Below are positions 22,461 to 34,477 of a stretch of 64,000 nucleotides of DNA, in pieces. The notes under the pieces are model-generated. The model was not told the origin of the DNA. It worked only from the letters and a program-made list of their open reading frames with translations, and made no database searches. Within the stretch, counting starts at the first letter, position 1. Every line of letters starts with the position of its first letter. The translations under genes were made by a program, and so were the position numbers. The stretch comes from Multifurca ochricompacta (Eukaryota; Basidiomycota; Agaricomycetes; Russulales; Russulaceae): positions 1 to 64,000 of the forward strand of contig WTXG01000055.1 in assembly GCA_022496185.1 (NCBI GenBank), given 5' to 3'.

Positions 22461-23516
22461 TATTAAATTGGTTACTCACTAACTGTATATCTCACTAGTG
22501 CTTGATCCGCGAATCTCATATGAGGGCATGAGGGTGGACTATGATGACGATCCAGCACTCTCAGATCACCTTGAACATTCTAAGTCAAGTCTCTTCGATT
22601 ATTTCAATAGAAATTATGTGAAGGCAGATGATCATACATCATCTTCAGCATCATCTTTGCCTGTCACATCACTGCTGATTTTGGGATCACCTCCTCAGAA
22701 ATCCTTCACTGCTTGGTATCGCAGAAAAGAGAAGAGCTCTACCAATGAACTCGAAGAATATTTCAAACTCCCTGCTGAAGATTTCGACACTTGTAATCCA
22801 ATTCATTGGTGGATGGGTCGATGCGCACAGTTCCCAAACCTCCTTCGTTTGGCGCGTGACATTCTATGCATTCCTGGTGAGTAATTTAAACTTAATAATA
22901 ATCTTCTTCTTATTAATGGACCGAACCTGACATAGGTTCTGCTGTTGCCGTTGAGAGAATATTCTCTGGTGGACGTGACACGATCTCCCTCCGTCGCGCT
23001 AGTCTCAATGTGAATACCATCTGTACACTGATGCTTGTCAAGAAGCGGTTGCATCTTGCACGCATGCAAGCTGATACTTCACTGGGCCGTTGAGCTGTCA
23101 ATTAGTCTAGATGTTTCATTTATGCCTTAATGTAAATTGGTTTTGTGATGCCATACAATGCGCTCAAATTGCACCTGCTTAATTCTCTGGTCACCGCTTG
23201 AGGAAAATAACTTGTATCTGAAGATTCAATTGTTGATTGACTTGCATTACATTCTACAGACTCCCGTTATGCTATTGTGTTATTGTACGACTTCTCATTT
23301 CTCTGTCATTTTTGCTTGTATACAAGTGTGACTTCATAATATTTTAAAAGGACTCCTATTGAACTTAGAGGTTTTTATACAATTTATGCTACACTTCTAA
23401 AACCCTCTTGCATGTTCCCACTTGTCTTATTTTGCATCTATAATCTCATCATTTTGGTCTGCCAGAGTCCAGATGGAGGTATGCTTGCATGTACTGGGAT
23501 AGCAGTCCAACATAAT

Positions 23517-23821
23517 TGTGATCGCGTATAGATAGATAGATAGCATAATTGATGAGATCAAAAACGCGTCATTAATTAGATATTGAGTATATACATCTCA
23601 GATCGATTATGTGATCAAATCACATTCATAAACAAGCGAGATAACGCTAATTTAGTAGCAATATAATACATCTAAATTGTATATAAAACCACTGTATAGC
23701 TGCTATAGATAAAGCAGTTGCTATCGCATTACCGCAAGCATCTAAGTCTATAAGCTAACAAGGTGAGATAGATAATAGTATTATAGCATCTAGGTACAAG
23801 CCTGCGCCATGCCTGTTTCCA
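23517..23821 (+). repeat. LTR-like relic in the 3' part of hAT1
   Basis: TGTGATCGCG...GCGCCATGCCTGTTTCCA. Related sequences occur in hAT2 (about 58986-59288), in repeat X (54081-54302) and inverted in the second X. The ending resembles the ends of the Copia-type LTRs (CATGCCTGTTCTTCA), but I find no TSD. It includes a small GATA repeat at 23530-23543. Confidence 0.4.
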
Positions 23822-24298
23822 TACCCTTTTGGGGCATGTTTTGATATTGCTTCTCTGACGTCTCTTTTGTGATAATGTATCTACAATTACATTTATTGAG
23901 GGAGTTCATGTTCCAGTATGCCCTATTTACACTACTCGCACTCGTGGAAGCAAAGACAACACTTGAAGTCCCTCTATGAGTTTCAGATTATGACTGGTAA
24001 AGTTGATTGTTGGGTATTGTACTCATAAACTACATAAAAAGGGTGTAGAATAGCCCCAAGAATACACCTATCCATTTCTTTATCGCTTTTAGCTTCTTGC
24101 TCATGCTACCTAGCTCAACTTTATTTTCTTTAGTAATACCGTCTACTACCATATACTGTAAAATGGCCGTACCATACCCGTACCGTACCGTAAGCGATCC
24201 GGTGAGTACCAAAAACGGTAGGTCTATGGGTCAGCTGTACCCGTCCCTCACCATCAAATAGACGGCCGTCACCATCAAACGGACAGCACGCAGCCCTA

Positions 24299-26120
24299 AT
24301 TGATCTGTCATCTTGGTGTCTTGCAGCAGCTCTTTCTGATGAACTTTCAAGTGACACTTCTGTGGCTGCTCCTAACCCTCCAGAAGGGAGAGCCCCTAGA
24401 CAATGACTTCTCGATGGAATTATAAAATTTTCATTGAAAACATCACATGAAAGTATCACGTGGAACTTCTTACTGGTAAATTACCAGTAAATTATTGGCC
24501 TCAAATATTTTCCACAACCCTAGTGCTGGGTGAATTGCATTCAGTGACCATGTGAGTTCGAAGCGGAGAGAGGTTCCAGAAGAGAGAAAAGGAGAGAGAA
24601 GAAGGGATTCAATGTCGATGAGAACGCTGAGACAGACGAGTGGCCTCACAGGTCTGGTAGGCCATTTGCTACACTTGAAGGCTGGAAAATACAAATATGA
24701 GAACTGGTCTGTGTCAATATCTTGAAAACTCTTGAAACTGGCTAGACTGTTCGCAACCTTCAAAGGTTGTGGCATGCAACGAGACGAAGAGGTGAGACAA
24801 AGCTGGTAATACCAGCCTGGTATTTCATAGCTTACATACTTGTCTTAAAATACATGAGGTCAGTATGAAACAAGCCAATTCCAGGTTTATTATCCAAAGA
24901 TATAAGTGGTATAAGGAAAGACGTGCTTCATGGGTGTGAAGATGAAAGGGAGATGAAAAGTCAACAAGAATTGGTTCATGATGCAGGACAGCCCTCTTCC
25001 TTCAATACTACCATGAGTGGTATCATGATTGACAATACAAGGGTCACTGTTGAGATGAGGATGACTGGCTGAACAAGTGAGACAAGTGAAAAGGCAAGAC
25101 AGGCCAGAACGGGCGGAGGGAGACTTAAGGAGAATGTGGCCCCACGTATTATGAATACCTGCTCGATAACCCATTATGATAACCTATTCTTGTACTATAA
25201 CATTTCCTTTCCACTTCTTTTCTTTCCAAGCCATTCCAGCCCTTTCTTCCCTGTTCTCAACTATGAAAGGCAGCACCCTCAATGCTCTTTCCCCTGTTCT
25301 ACTCTGTCTCCTTTTTATGTTGTCGTTCACTTCCTAGGCTTATCAACTCAGGAACTCAGCAATCCAATCGTCTCATTCTTTGCTTTGCCTTGCATGCTTA
25401 GCAACAGTCTCATCATTTTAATTGGTCAATATACTTTGACATCAAACTCCTTGCAGAACAGTCAGCCACTGTTACACCAGGTGTGAGCGATAAAGCATGG
25501 CCATTTCTCACCCTCCTTTCCTAGTTGTCAATTTACTAGTGGGGTCACTACATCGTTTTCCAATTTCCAGGGCCATTGGATCACCAGAACACCTTGAACC
25601 TTATACACAAATATGTTTTATTTTCGAGTATTGTGCACATAAACGAAACTGTGATAGCTATAGTACGGACTATCTTTTGGCCATTATTTTGGCCCTTGCC
25701 TTGACTTGACATGCATCATTGTGCATCACTACCCCTTCTTTTGTCAACATGTCCTGCTGCCTGCTACTTCTCCCACTGTAAGGATGGCTTGGGCGTTGAG
25801 CATTAAACCTTTGCCTGGTTGAACTTCTCTATCAATAACATTTGGATTGTGTGCTTTCCGGACTGCCTGCCCATCCATTACCTCTCTGTCGTCACTTCTC
25901 CATCTTTAGTGCCTCTTCATCTCACTTGTCTTTTTTTATCACTCTCTATGGCTTGCTTCTTACTATACCACTCTGGACTCTCAACAAAAATATAAAGGTA
26001 TATACAATGCTTGTAGTAGGTGCTAAGTAACTTCACAACGATGACAAGCGCAAGGTCAAATGGAACCAGCAAGCAGCGTATTCGCAAGTACAAGCATGGC
26101 ACCACCGCCTCTCTCTTTTT
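24299..26120. repeat. Repeat Y1 and unassigned sequence
   Basis: 24500-25500 is repeated at 52780-53504 plus 59805-60003 (inverted); parts (GAGTTCGAAGCGGAGAGAGG and CTACACTTGAAGGCTGG) also occur at 49380-49530 and 63600-63760. No convincing gene is seen. Short frames on the minus strand share CLSVLIDIESLL but have no known domain. Empty target sites for X insertions lie at 25296-25303 (GTTCTACT) and 25487-25494 (GCGATAAA). 24315-24405 could be the end of an exon (TCTTGCAG, then an open frame to TGA), but nothing supports it. I see nothing recognisable in 25500-26120. Confidence 0.55.
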
Positions 26121-26814
26121 TAGTGATGTGCCTGGCCCAGCTCAGAGAAGCTAAAAGCCAAAGCCGCCGGCTCAGGCTGCAGCTTGGGCCAAGCCAGGCC
26201 AGGGCCAAGCCATCTGTGGCGGCTTTGGTGATAAACAGGCATGTGCATGCAGTGATACTGACTGTGGTTAGCGTGTAAGGCTAAAAGACAAGTTAGACTT
26301 CAGAGGTGAAGAAAACTCTATTACTATACTACTGACCTAAAAGACAAGTTAGCTACAGAGAGCGGTTAGTCAAAGGTATAAGTAGGAAGTAATGTAGAAG
26401 GGACTTACACTTCAGAGGTGAAGAAAACTCTGAAGTGTAAGAGACGAAATAGACCTCCTTATATAGTTCTAAAGGATGGTCTGTGCACAATGGAATGCAC
26501 TAGAATATACTACTGAGGGACTAAGGCCATTGGCCAGTGAGATATCACATGCTACACAGGATTACTAAGGTACATCAGTCAGCTGCTGCGCATCGTGAGA
26601 AAGAAAGTAATAATGATATAGTAAAAAGTCCGAAACTCCGAATCTATATCTAATCTAATCATGCACAGCTTAGACCCTAACCTAGATGCCTGAAGCACCT
26701 CAAGACACATGCCGTGTCAACATTTGGCTCGGCCCAGACTTCAGGAAAGCCAGAGCCACCTCAGGCCGAGCCAAAGCCGTGGCTTTTGGGCCAAGCCAGG
26801 CTGGAACATCACTA
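26121..26814. mobile_element. Small hAT-type MITE interrupted by a solo LTR
   Basis: About 195 bp once the LTR is removed. Inverted ends TAGTGATGTGCC and TAGTGATGTTCC; 8-bp TSD CTCTTTTT (26113-26120, 26815-26822). The interior is GC-rich with repeated GGCC/AAGCC motifs and no coding capacity. Confidence 0.82.
26229..26722 (-). repeat. Solo Copia-type LTR (494 bp)
   Basis: On the minus strand it starts TGTTGACACGGCATG and has the double hairpin, as in the Copia-1 LTR. TSD TTTGG (26224-26228, 26723-26727). No internal sequence remains, so it arose by LTR-LTR recombination (inference). Confidence 0.92.
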
Positions 26815-27051
26815 CTCTTTTTGGGGACACACTTTACCTTGCACTCACTGCGGATTGGATCCGTTCCACGAGTACACCAACAATCACAAGATTCACCAAA
26901 GGTCAAAGCACGCTTCTTTCTCTCAAACCACCACCATCAAGCTTGAGCCTTGCTCGCTTTGGGGTGTTTTTGCTAGTTAGATTGTACATTTTACCAAGTT
27001 ATTCGTCCTCTCTTTGCGGGCCCCCTCAGCCCATAAGTTCACACACACGCT

Positions 27052-30000
27052 ATGTCAGGTGGCAACGCCGCCAATCCCATAGAGGTGGGTTCGTCGTTGT
27101 CGGCGGACTCATCCATTGTCGCCATTGGGGCTCAGGTAGTGACCCTGTCCCCTCCTCCTCCCTACGAACCGCCCCCGCACACTGGGGACACTCACCTCCT
27201 CCATGGGGCTGTTAACCCCATCAACTTCCCGCCTGAGCTTACCTCGGATGATGTGCTCATCGCATATCTCCGTCCTATGCTCTACGACCCGGTTGACACA
27301 CCGGAACGTACCTTACACCTTGACGTGGCCACCCATGAACGCTGCGTTGAGTTCCTGAATGAGGCCCGCCGCTGGGACCTCCAACTCGCCTCCAAGGGTA
27401 GCATGGGCTACTCTCTCTACTACCTTGCGATGGCCCTTCGCATGGACGCTCAGTCCAACATGGGCATTACCTCAGTGATGCTGGAGAGATCCAACAGCAT
27501 TACCACTGCTCTCCTTGACGCTGGCCTCCAGCGTTCAGGTGAGCACGCTTACCACACGGGCCTAGAGCCTGTTTCCTGGGGCAGACTACTCCGTAACATT
27601 TTGGGGGCCGTTTTACGCGGCTTCCTTTGATCACCTTCTGCCATCTCCCTTCTAGATTATCACAAAGGGGGTGACTTTGCTGATGCGGTTTCACTGCCGC
27701 GTGGGGCCGCGGTCCCCCAAACACTGCTTGCACACATACAGTCCATGGTGGCCCAGCTCCACCATGTCGTAAATGGCCGTCAGTCGTCAGCCCAAGCCCA
27801 CCTCGAGGAGCTCAGCTCCCAAATCGACACTTCCCTGCGTGCAAACCTCCATGCAGAATGGCTTGCCCAAGTGGCTACACCAGCCTACATGGAGGAGCTC
27901 CGCCTCCAATGCCACCAGAACCTCGAGTCCGAAGTTGCGGCTGAAGTTTATGCTACACGCACCCAGACGCATGCCCGCATCCAGTCCGAACTGGAAGCTC
28001 AAATGCATGCGGAAGTCTCACAGGAGATTGCCACTTACCACCTCCAGTACTCAGCTGAACGCCACGCACGGGCCCAAGCCGAGATCAATTTGTTGGCCAT
28101 CTCACTGTTGGCTGACATCAACTGCACCCCGCGCTCCGCTACCAAGGCACGCACCTCCAAAAAGAAAGCCTGCCACAAGTCCCTGACAATGCCCACACGT
28201 TCTCTGTCCCGCGTGGCCCCATACCCTTCATGGCCGGTGTCCTGTGCCTCTTCCCGCTCTATGGACAAAGTTGTTCCCGAGACCCAGCCTGTCGCTCCCA
28301 TGGCGGTTTCGCCTCCTGTCGTCTCACAGCTGCTGGACAACTTCTTTCACCCCACTGGACCCTCTGGGTTCGATGCCGCGTATCATGGTACTGCGGCTTC
28401 CATTCATGCAGTCGAGGAGACTATGCAGGGCCCTGACGAGGGCCCTCGAGCTGAGTCTTCCTCCCTTTCTTACCTCACGGAGGTACATGCTGACCCTGTG
28501 GCCCCACCGCCCACCCCGACTGACCCCCTCGATCGAATCGTGGCCACTCTCGCGCTTGTTTTGGAGCGCATTGACCGCCTCGAATGTGGGGCACCTGCCC
28601 AACCTGGGGCACGGCCTGCCCCTCCTCCTGCCGCCCTGGCTACAAGACCGCGTCCTGCAGCCTCGGCACATCCACCCGCCCAGCCTGCCCACCCTCCAGT
28701 GGCTGCGGGCCCAGTGGGTGCCACCCCACCCGATAACTTCTGTGTGGTCGGACCATCTATGATGGCCCAGCAACTGCACACAGTTTCCTTCGCCCAGGCT
28801 GCAACAAAAGCCCAGGGCCGCACCATGCAGGGTGCCCCTAACCCACACGCGGCCCCCAAGGCTGCCTCTACTGCCCTCACATGTGCGCCGGCCCAGGAGC
28901 ACACCACTGAGGTGTCAGTGATCCTGCCGCCCTTGCCTGCTGGTATGCTTTCCTGGGGCCTCCCGCCGCTGCCACAACTCCTTCTCGGTGCTCGCCAAGC
29001 GCTACTGTGTCAAGCACCCTCTGCACCTCACCTCCTTTCCAGCCGCTGGTCTGTGGGCGCCGGCCATTCTGAAGGTAACTTTATCTTCACTTTCACTGCT
29101 GTTCATGCTCTCCAGTCAATCCTCCTGTACGAGCCCGCCCTCGTCAAACAGTTCCCCGGTGGACACTTGGTCCCCACCCATGGCTGGGAATGGTTCCAGC
29201 TGTGTGACATTTATGTCTCCGCGGGCGACGGGGTTATCTTTGACCCTGCCACCCTGCAGATGGAACTGTGCCGCAACGGGCAGTTCACACATGCTCTTTT
29301 CCCTTCCCTGCCGCGATGGCAACAAGAGCCCACCAACATCCACTCCGCATGCGCTACAGTGGTTTTCGCCCTCCATGGGCTCTCCCAGGCTGAGGTCACG
29401 CGCCTTCTGCACATGCCCACCTACATGTTCGGCTGCCTGGCCCAGCTTGTCCATGCCGGCCCCGCGCCAACTCTCGTTCAATGTGGCCATTGCCACAAAC
29501 TGGGTCACCGCACCCAACAACTCAAACGCGCCAATGGCCACAGGGTATGTACCCAGCCGCTGGACAAACCCCTGTGCTACAAGTGCGGGGGTGCTCACCC
29601 TTTTGCAGAACACAATGTCCGCTGCACTGGCCCCCACAAGATTGCTGGCCAGTGTGACTGTACCTTTAAGTGTCTCCTCTGTGGACAGACTGGGCATCAT
29701 GCCTGCTCTGCCAAATGTCCTAAGAGGGGGCCTTTCGCTGCTCCCCCCTTGGCGGACACACCTGCTAACTGGACAGGACCCTCAGTTGCCCCGGCGCCGG
29801 TTCTTGGTGCCACCCTGGGTAACTCCCAGGAAGCAGCCCCCACGGAGGCCTTCACCACCATTTCCCACCAGGCTCGGAAATGCGCAGCACAACCCGCTGC
29901 AGCTGCCCCACCACTGGCCAAACCTCTTGTGGCGCGCCCTGATGCGCACATGACCACCATGAAGAAGACTGCCCGGCCTCCTGTACAGGAGGCTCCGAGT

Positions 30001-30426
30001 ATGTCTTCCATTTCTGACTTCACCAAGTCACAGGCCATGGCTGCTGGCACACCTTCTACAGTGTTGGCCCCGGAACCCACCCCCCGCCAACGTACTGAGG
30101 CTCTGATCTCGTCGGCGGACGCTGCTCATCGCACCTGTGGGGGTATGGCCGCTATCCTCTTCGATGGGGAGCGCCTGACCACTAGGGGTATGCAACACCT
30201 CTGTTTCTTGCTTGACTCCTCGCGCCGTCGCAAGGCGGCTGTCGAGCTGTATTTCTTGGACCGCCTCATTGGCGGGAATGGCTCTGGTGCGTCCATCCAC
30301 AAATGGATGGCTGAAGACACTCCCGATCTCATCGAGCTCATCGCTAAGGTGACATCCCTCCAGGAATTGATCCTGGCTGGCCCGTCCCCTGCGCCCTCCC
30401 TCGATCCCTTCGCTTTCCATGTCTGA
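27052..30426 (+). pseudogene. LINE ORF1 (Gag-like, zinc knuckles)
   Basis: 1124 codons in one frame with a single in-frame TGA at 27628-27630. The N-terminal part has SMGYSLYYLAMALRMDAQ. The middle (27745-28100) is helical and Gln/Glu/Ala-rich, likely coiled coil, followed by a long Pro/Ala-rich region. Three Cys/His knuckles sit at about 29481-29735: CGHCHKLGHRT, CYKCGGAHPFAEHNVRC and CLLCGQTGHHACSAKC. The protein probably packages LINE RNA (known role of such ORF1s). It ends in TGA at 30424-30426, overlapping the ORF2 start. Confidence 0.88.
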
Positions 30427-32849
30427 GTGCTCCATCCTGAGCCTCAACATTCAACACAGCAACGTGAACCTGCACACTGTGTTGAACTCTAACTCCACAG
30501 ATCACATTCTTTTGGTGCAGGAACCCTGGTTTGGCCAAATCAGGGTTTCTCGATCTGATACACTTCCCGACAGTCAGGATACCCTTGGTGCCCCAGCCCA
30601 CCCTGGCTGGGATTTCTTCTACCCATCACTGCCGGCCCTCTCCCATGCAAAAACTCTCATCTATGTGAGAAAATTCACTCCTTCACGTTCTGATGTTCCT
30701 TTCCCTGCCCAGTTTACTACGAGGCATGACCTTTGTGCCCACCCCTGTATTCTGGTTGGCGATCTCCGCTTGGGCCAACAGACCCTATGAATCATCTCCT
30801 TCTACAACGATGTTCGAGACCATTCCACTCTTCGCACCCTCATGATGCTGGAGCTGGATGATGTCCTGACCGTCCTTGCCGGAGATTTCAATCTCCACCA
30901 CCCGGACTGGGCCCCGCCTGGCTCAACCACCCCCACCTTGCCCTCCGCCTCTGCCTTCCTTGACTGGACAGCTGATCAGGGCCTCGAACTTGCTTCAACC
31001 CCCGGAACACTCACTCGCCGCGCTGTCAATCATGCCGGCAGTGTCCTGGATCTTGTATGGGCTTCCCTACCGCTTAGGCTTAGTGGTTCTCTTTCTCCCT
31101 GCGTCATCGACTGGGCTGCCAGCCTCGGGTCCGATCATGCCAGACTTCATTTCTCTTGGCAGCACTTCCTCATGGATCTTACTCCAGCGCCCCCTGTCAA
31201 ATCATATGTCACACAGATTTCTGACAACGGTCTTACTGCTTGGCGCAATCACCTGGAGCTTTCCTTGCCTTCCATCCTGGTTTTTTCCACACTGGCTGAT
31301 GTCGACAACTTTGCTGTCCTACTTATGGATGTAATCACCACCACTGCCGACGCTCACCTTGCCGTCACCACCACACCGCGTGCGAAACACGCCAAGTGGT
31401 GGAACCCCACCTGTTCCCAATGTGTCTCGGAATTACGCCGCTCAAGACGTGATCCGACGGCTAAGGCCTCGGCCTCTGCTGCCCTTCGTTGTGAGATCCG
31501 ACAAGCGAAGCACACCTGGACCAATAACGCTATTGCCACCCAAGATGTTTGGGACGTGGCTGCTTGGCGACATGGATGCAAGATTTCCATAGTTCCTGCT
31601 ATTCGTCAACCCTCTGGACCCTGCTATGGGACCGTGCGGCGATTGAAGAAGTTTTCGTGGCTCAGTTCTTCGGCTCTGAGTCAACACTGGTGCCAACCTC
31701 ATTTGAGGATGACCCACCCCAGTTTCCCATGAGGGACTGGGTCCCCTTCTCTTCCAATGAGATTGCTGACCTCTTACGCAAGACCTCGTCCAAGTCTGCC
31801 CCTGGTTTTTCCAAGATCAACTGGCGGATCCTCAAGTGGGGCTGGCCCATGCTTGATGACCACATCATGGCGCTGTTCAACGCCTCCATCCTCCTTGGAC
31901 ACGTTCCTGCGGTTTGGAAACATGCACTGACAGTAGTTCTTCCTAAGCCGGCTAGACCTGACTATAGCCTGGCGAAGGCCCACAGACTGATCTCCCTTCT
32001 GGAGACAATGGGGAAGCTGCTTGACAAATCTCTTGCCAAGCGCCTCACCTCTGACATTGATCGCTACACGACCTTACCCTTGACCCAGTTCAGCGCACAT
32101 TCCAACTCGTGCTGCCTCGACTCCGCCCTCTCATTGGTGCACGACATCACACGTGTCCAAGCCTCTGGCATGGTCTGCAGGATGGTGCTCTTCAACGTCT
32201 CGGGTTTCTTCGATCATGTCCACCCCAATAGGTGTGCTGCCGTACTCACTAAGCTTGGCTACTCCCACAGATCACACAATGGGTGCTCAGTTTCCTGACT
32301 GGACACTCAGCGTGTCTTTCCTTCAACGGTCAAGTTGGCCCCCCCCATATGACTACCATCAGCACTCCTCAAGGCTCGCCGATCTTGCCAGTCCTGGCTA
32401 CGCTGTATGCGGTGCCTCTCCTCCACCTTGCCTCAACCTGGCAGGGCTGCCACCTGTCCATGTATGTGGATGATGGTCTGCTCTTTGCATGGGCTCCCAC
32501 CTGGGATGAGGTCACTGCCTCCCTGAGGCACCACTACGCCATCGCTATGGACTGGCTTCGCCATGCAGGCATGTCCGCAGACCCTGCCAAGACCGAGGCT
32601 CTTTTCTTCTCCCGCACCCACATGCAGAACTTGCCCCTGCGCGAGATTTCTCTCCCCTGCGACGATGGTTCAGACTTTGTTGTCAAAGCAGGGGCCCAGG
32701 TGCGATATCTGGGATTTTTCTTCACCCCTTCCCTCTCCTGGCGACCCCATGTAGAGATCATGTGCCACCGTGCCCGCACGTCCATCCATGCCCTTCAGCT
32801 CCTCGGCAACAGCGAACGAGGCCTCTCCACCATGAACTGGAGATTGGTC
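30419..32849 (+). pseudogene. LINE ORF2: endonuclease and reverse transcriptase (first part)
   Basis: ATG at 30419 lies inside the ORF1 stop region (ATGTCTGA). The AP-endonuclease domain shows LSLNIQHSN, LLVQEPWFG, VLAGDFNLHHPDW (about 30874) and LGSDHARLHF. A TGA at 30788-30790 interrupts the frame, and a frameshift occurs near 31600. The RT shows SAPGFSKINWRILKWGW, AHRLISLLETMGKLLDK, STPQGSPILPVLATLY and the catalytic YVDDGLLFAW (about 32464). In RT motif A the usual D appears as N (LFNVSGFFDHV), so even an unbroken copy would be inactive. The ORF is split at 32849 by a solo LTR. Confidence 0.88.
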
Positions 32850-33330
32850 TGTTGACACGGCATGTGTCTTGAGGTGCTTCAGGCATCTAGGTTAAGGTTT
32901 AAGCTGTGCAAGATTAGATTAGATATTGATTCGGAGTTTCGGACTTTTTACCATATCATTATTACTTTCTTTCTCGCAATGCGCAGCAGCTGACTGATCC
33001 TGTATAGCATGTGATATCTCACTGGCCAATGGCCTTTGTCCCTCAGTAGTAGATTCTAGTGCATTCCATTGCGCACAGACCATCCCTTGAGTAGTATATA
33101 AGGGTGTCTGTTTCGTCTCTTACACTTCAGAGTTTTCTTCACCTCTGAAGTGTAAGTCCCAGTCTCTCTACTTACTACCTTACCTATAACTAACCGTCTC
33201 TTGTAGATAACTTGTTTCTAGGTGTGTAGTATAGTAATATAGAGTTTTCTTCACCTCTGAAGTATAACTTGTTTCTAGCCTTACACACTAACCACAGTCA
33301 GTATTACTGTGCACACATGCCTGTTCTTCA
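32850..33330 (+). repeat. Solo Copia-type LTR in LINE ORF2 (481 bp)
   Basis: TGTTGACACGGC...CTGTTCTTCA with TSD TGGTC (32845-32849, 33331-33335). TATA-like GTATATAAGGGTG near 33094. Carries the double hairpin and TAACTTGTTTCTAG twice. Confidence 0.93.
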
Positions 33331-33335
33331 TGGTC

Positions 33336-34472
33336 CTCAATGCGGTGTGCCTCCCCGTGCTGACCTACGGCTCTCAGCTGTGGGTTCACACGCGGCAGGC
33401 CCTGGCCCTCATCAAGCGACTGCAACTTGTCTCAAATGCTGTGGTCCACAAGATCACTGGGTCTTTCCACACTGCGCCCCGCGGCCCCCTCCACAAGCTC
33501 ATTCATGTGCTACCCATGAAGCACTTCGTCAAGAAACTGGCAGATACTACGGCACTCAGGTACGCCTCACTGCCCCCTCTTTCCCAGCCCATCCAGCGCC
33601 TTCACGGGCACCTGGATGACACTCTACTACACCCCCATCGCCGCCATCACACCTCGGCCCCTCTCCCTGCGCCCCGTCGCATGACCCCCCTGCAAGCCCT
33701 CGCCACCCGTGTCCCTCCTTTGGAGGGATCCCCGGACGTCCTCGCATTCGCACCATGGGAGCTCCCAGCCTGGGGCAAGCACCTTCATTTTGTCGGCACT
33801 TGCCCCCCCAACGTATGTCTTGATGAAGTTGCCACATTCTTAGCTTTGCCTCACTCTGACCTAGCTCTGATCCATGTGGCCACCTCTCATTCCCGAGCAC
33901 TATGGATTGACAACAAGATTGTTGGCACTGCAGCCGCCGTCCTCATGGATGCCAGTGGTGAGACCACCAACCACTGGACACACGGCACCGGTGGTGTCAA
34001 ATCCAAAGTCGATCTGTTCGCTGTCCGCCGCGTCCTCCAATGGATTGCCTCCTACTACAAAGGGCGACCCATGGCCCCACGCCTCATTATCACGGCCCCC
34101 TCAGGTTCTATGTTGGCTGGACTCCACACATGAGACCCATGAAGATTTACCGGTGACTTTGTTTTACTCCACAAAGCACTTGCTAAGGTCCTTGCAGATC
34201 ACCCCCTCCTTGACATCACCTTCATGTGGTGTCCCCCTTCCCCTCGATACCATGCGTTGTCTTTGGCCCCCAAAGCTGCTGACCACGCTCGTCGACTCTT
34301 CCGGCCAGGCGACATCGATGAGCCCCCTCACCCTTGCAGTGGTGTGCCCTGTCTTGTCTTCACGCCTACGACAATTGGCGCGACGAGTGGCTCTGCTCAC
34401 GCTCCCTTGACGCTGACTCCCAGGCTGGTCACAAGGCCTACGAGATCTCCATCCAGGGTCCTCCTACTGGTG
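33336..34472 (+). pseudogene. LINE ORF2: connection and RNase H region
   Basis: Resumes after the LTR with VLNAVCLPVLTYGSQLWVH, the usual RT-distal segment of this LINE class, then HKLIHVLPMKHFVKKLADTT. A degenerate RNase H follows (LWIDNKIVGTAAAVLMDASG ... VDLFAVRRVLQWI), with a stop at 34131-34133. A shifted frame gives MWCPPSPRYHALSL (about 34224). The coding region is cut at 34472 by Copia-2; the remainder is at 43914-44305. Confidence 0.75.
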
Positions 34473-34477
34473 GCAAC

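Larger units (their letters stand above)
17443..23094 (+). pseudogene. hAT1 transposase, multi-exon, broken by a Tc1-like insertion
   Basis: hAT-family transposase (cut-and-paste, RNase H-like DDE fold). ATG at 17443; intron 1 is 17537-17596 and keeps the frame (ends CCAAG, resumes GTCAACGC). Further short introns begin with GTATGAG (17866), GTAAGT (18619, 18909) and others. Diagnostic parts: VCLSLDAWTSSNQYAF (about 18980), VMDNASNNNTLV (about 19285), CMPHTIHLAAIK (about 19385), and the C-terminal dimerisation region with LEEYFKLPAEDFD, NPIHWWMGRCAQFPNL and SAVAVERIFSGGRDTISL. The stop is at 23092-23094. The palindromic Tc1 element interrupts the exon after AAHASMI (20326). The paralogue at 55045-58560 shows the empty site. 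Confidence 0.85.
16723..24298 (+). mobile_element. hAT1 DNA transposon, interrupted
   Basis: Terminal inverted repeats are TAGGGCTGCGCGCC (16723) and, at the right end, GCACGCAGCCCTA (to 24298). Subterminal regions hold repeated ACGGCAT/GACGG and GTACGG motifs, as expected for hAT transposase binding. A multi-exon transposase gene fills the centre. A Tc1-like palindrome is inserted at 20328-22460. The flanks GTATGGGT (left) and ATTGATCT (right) do not form an 8-bp TSD; the left one matches the right flank of hAT2 instead. Confidence 0.9.

Noticed and set aside
27539..27655. Possible intron (GTGAGC..TTCTAG) that would remove the TGA in LINE ORF1
   Set aside because: The length is a multiple of three and the element moves through RNA, so a retained intron is unlikely; a stop mutation is simpler.
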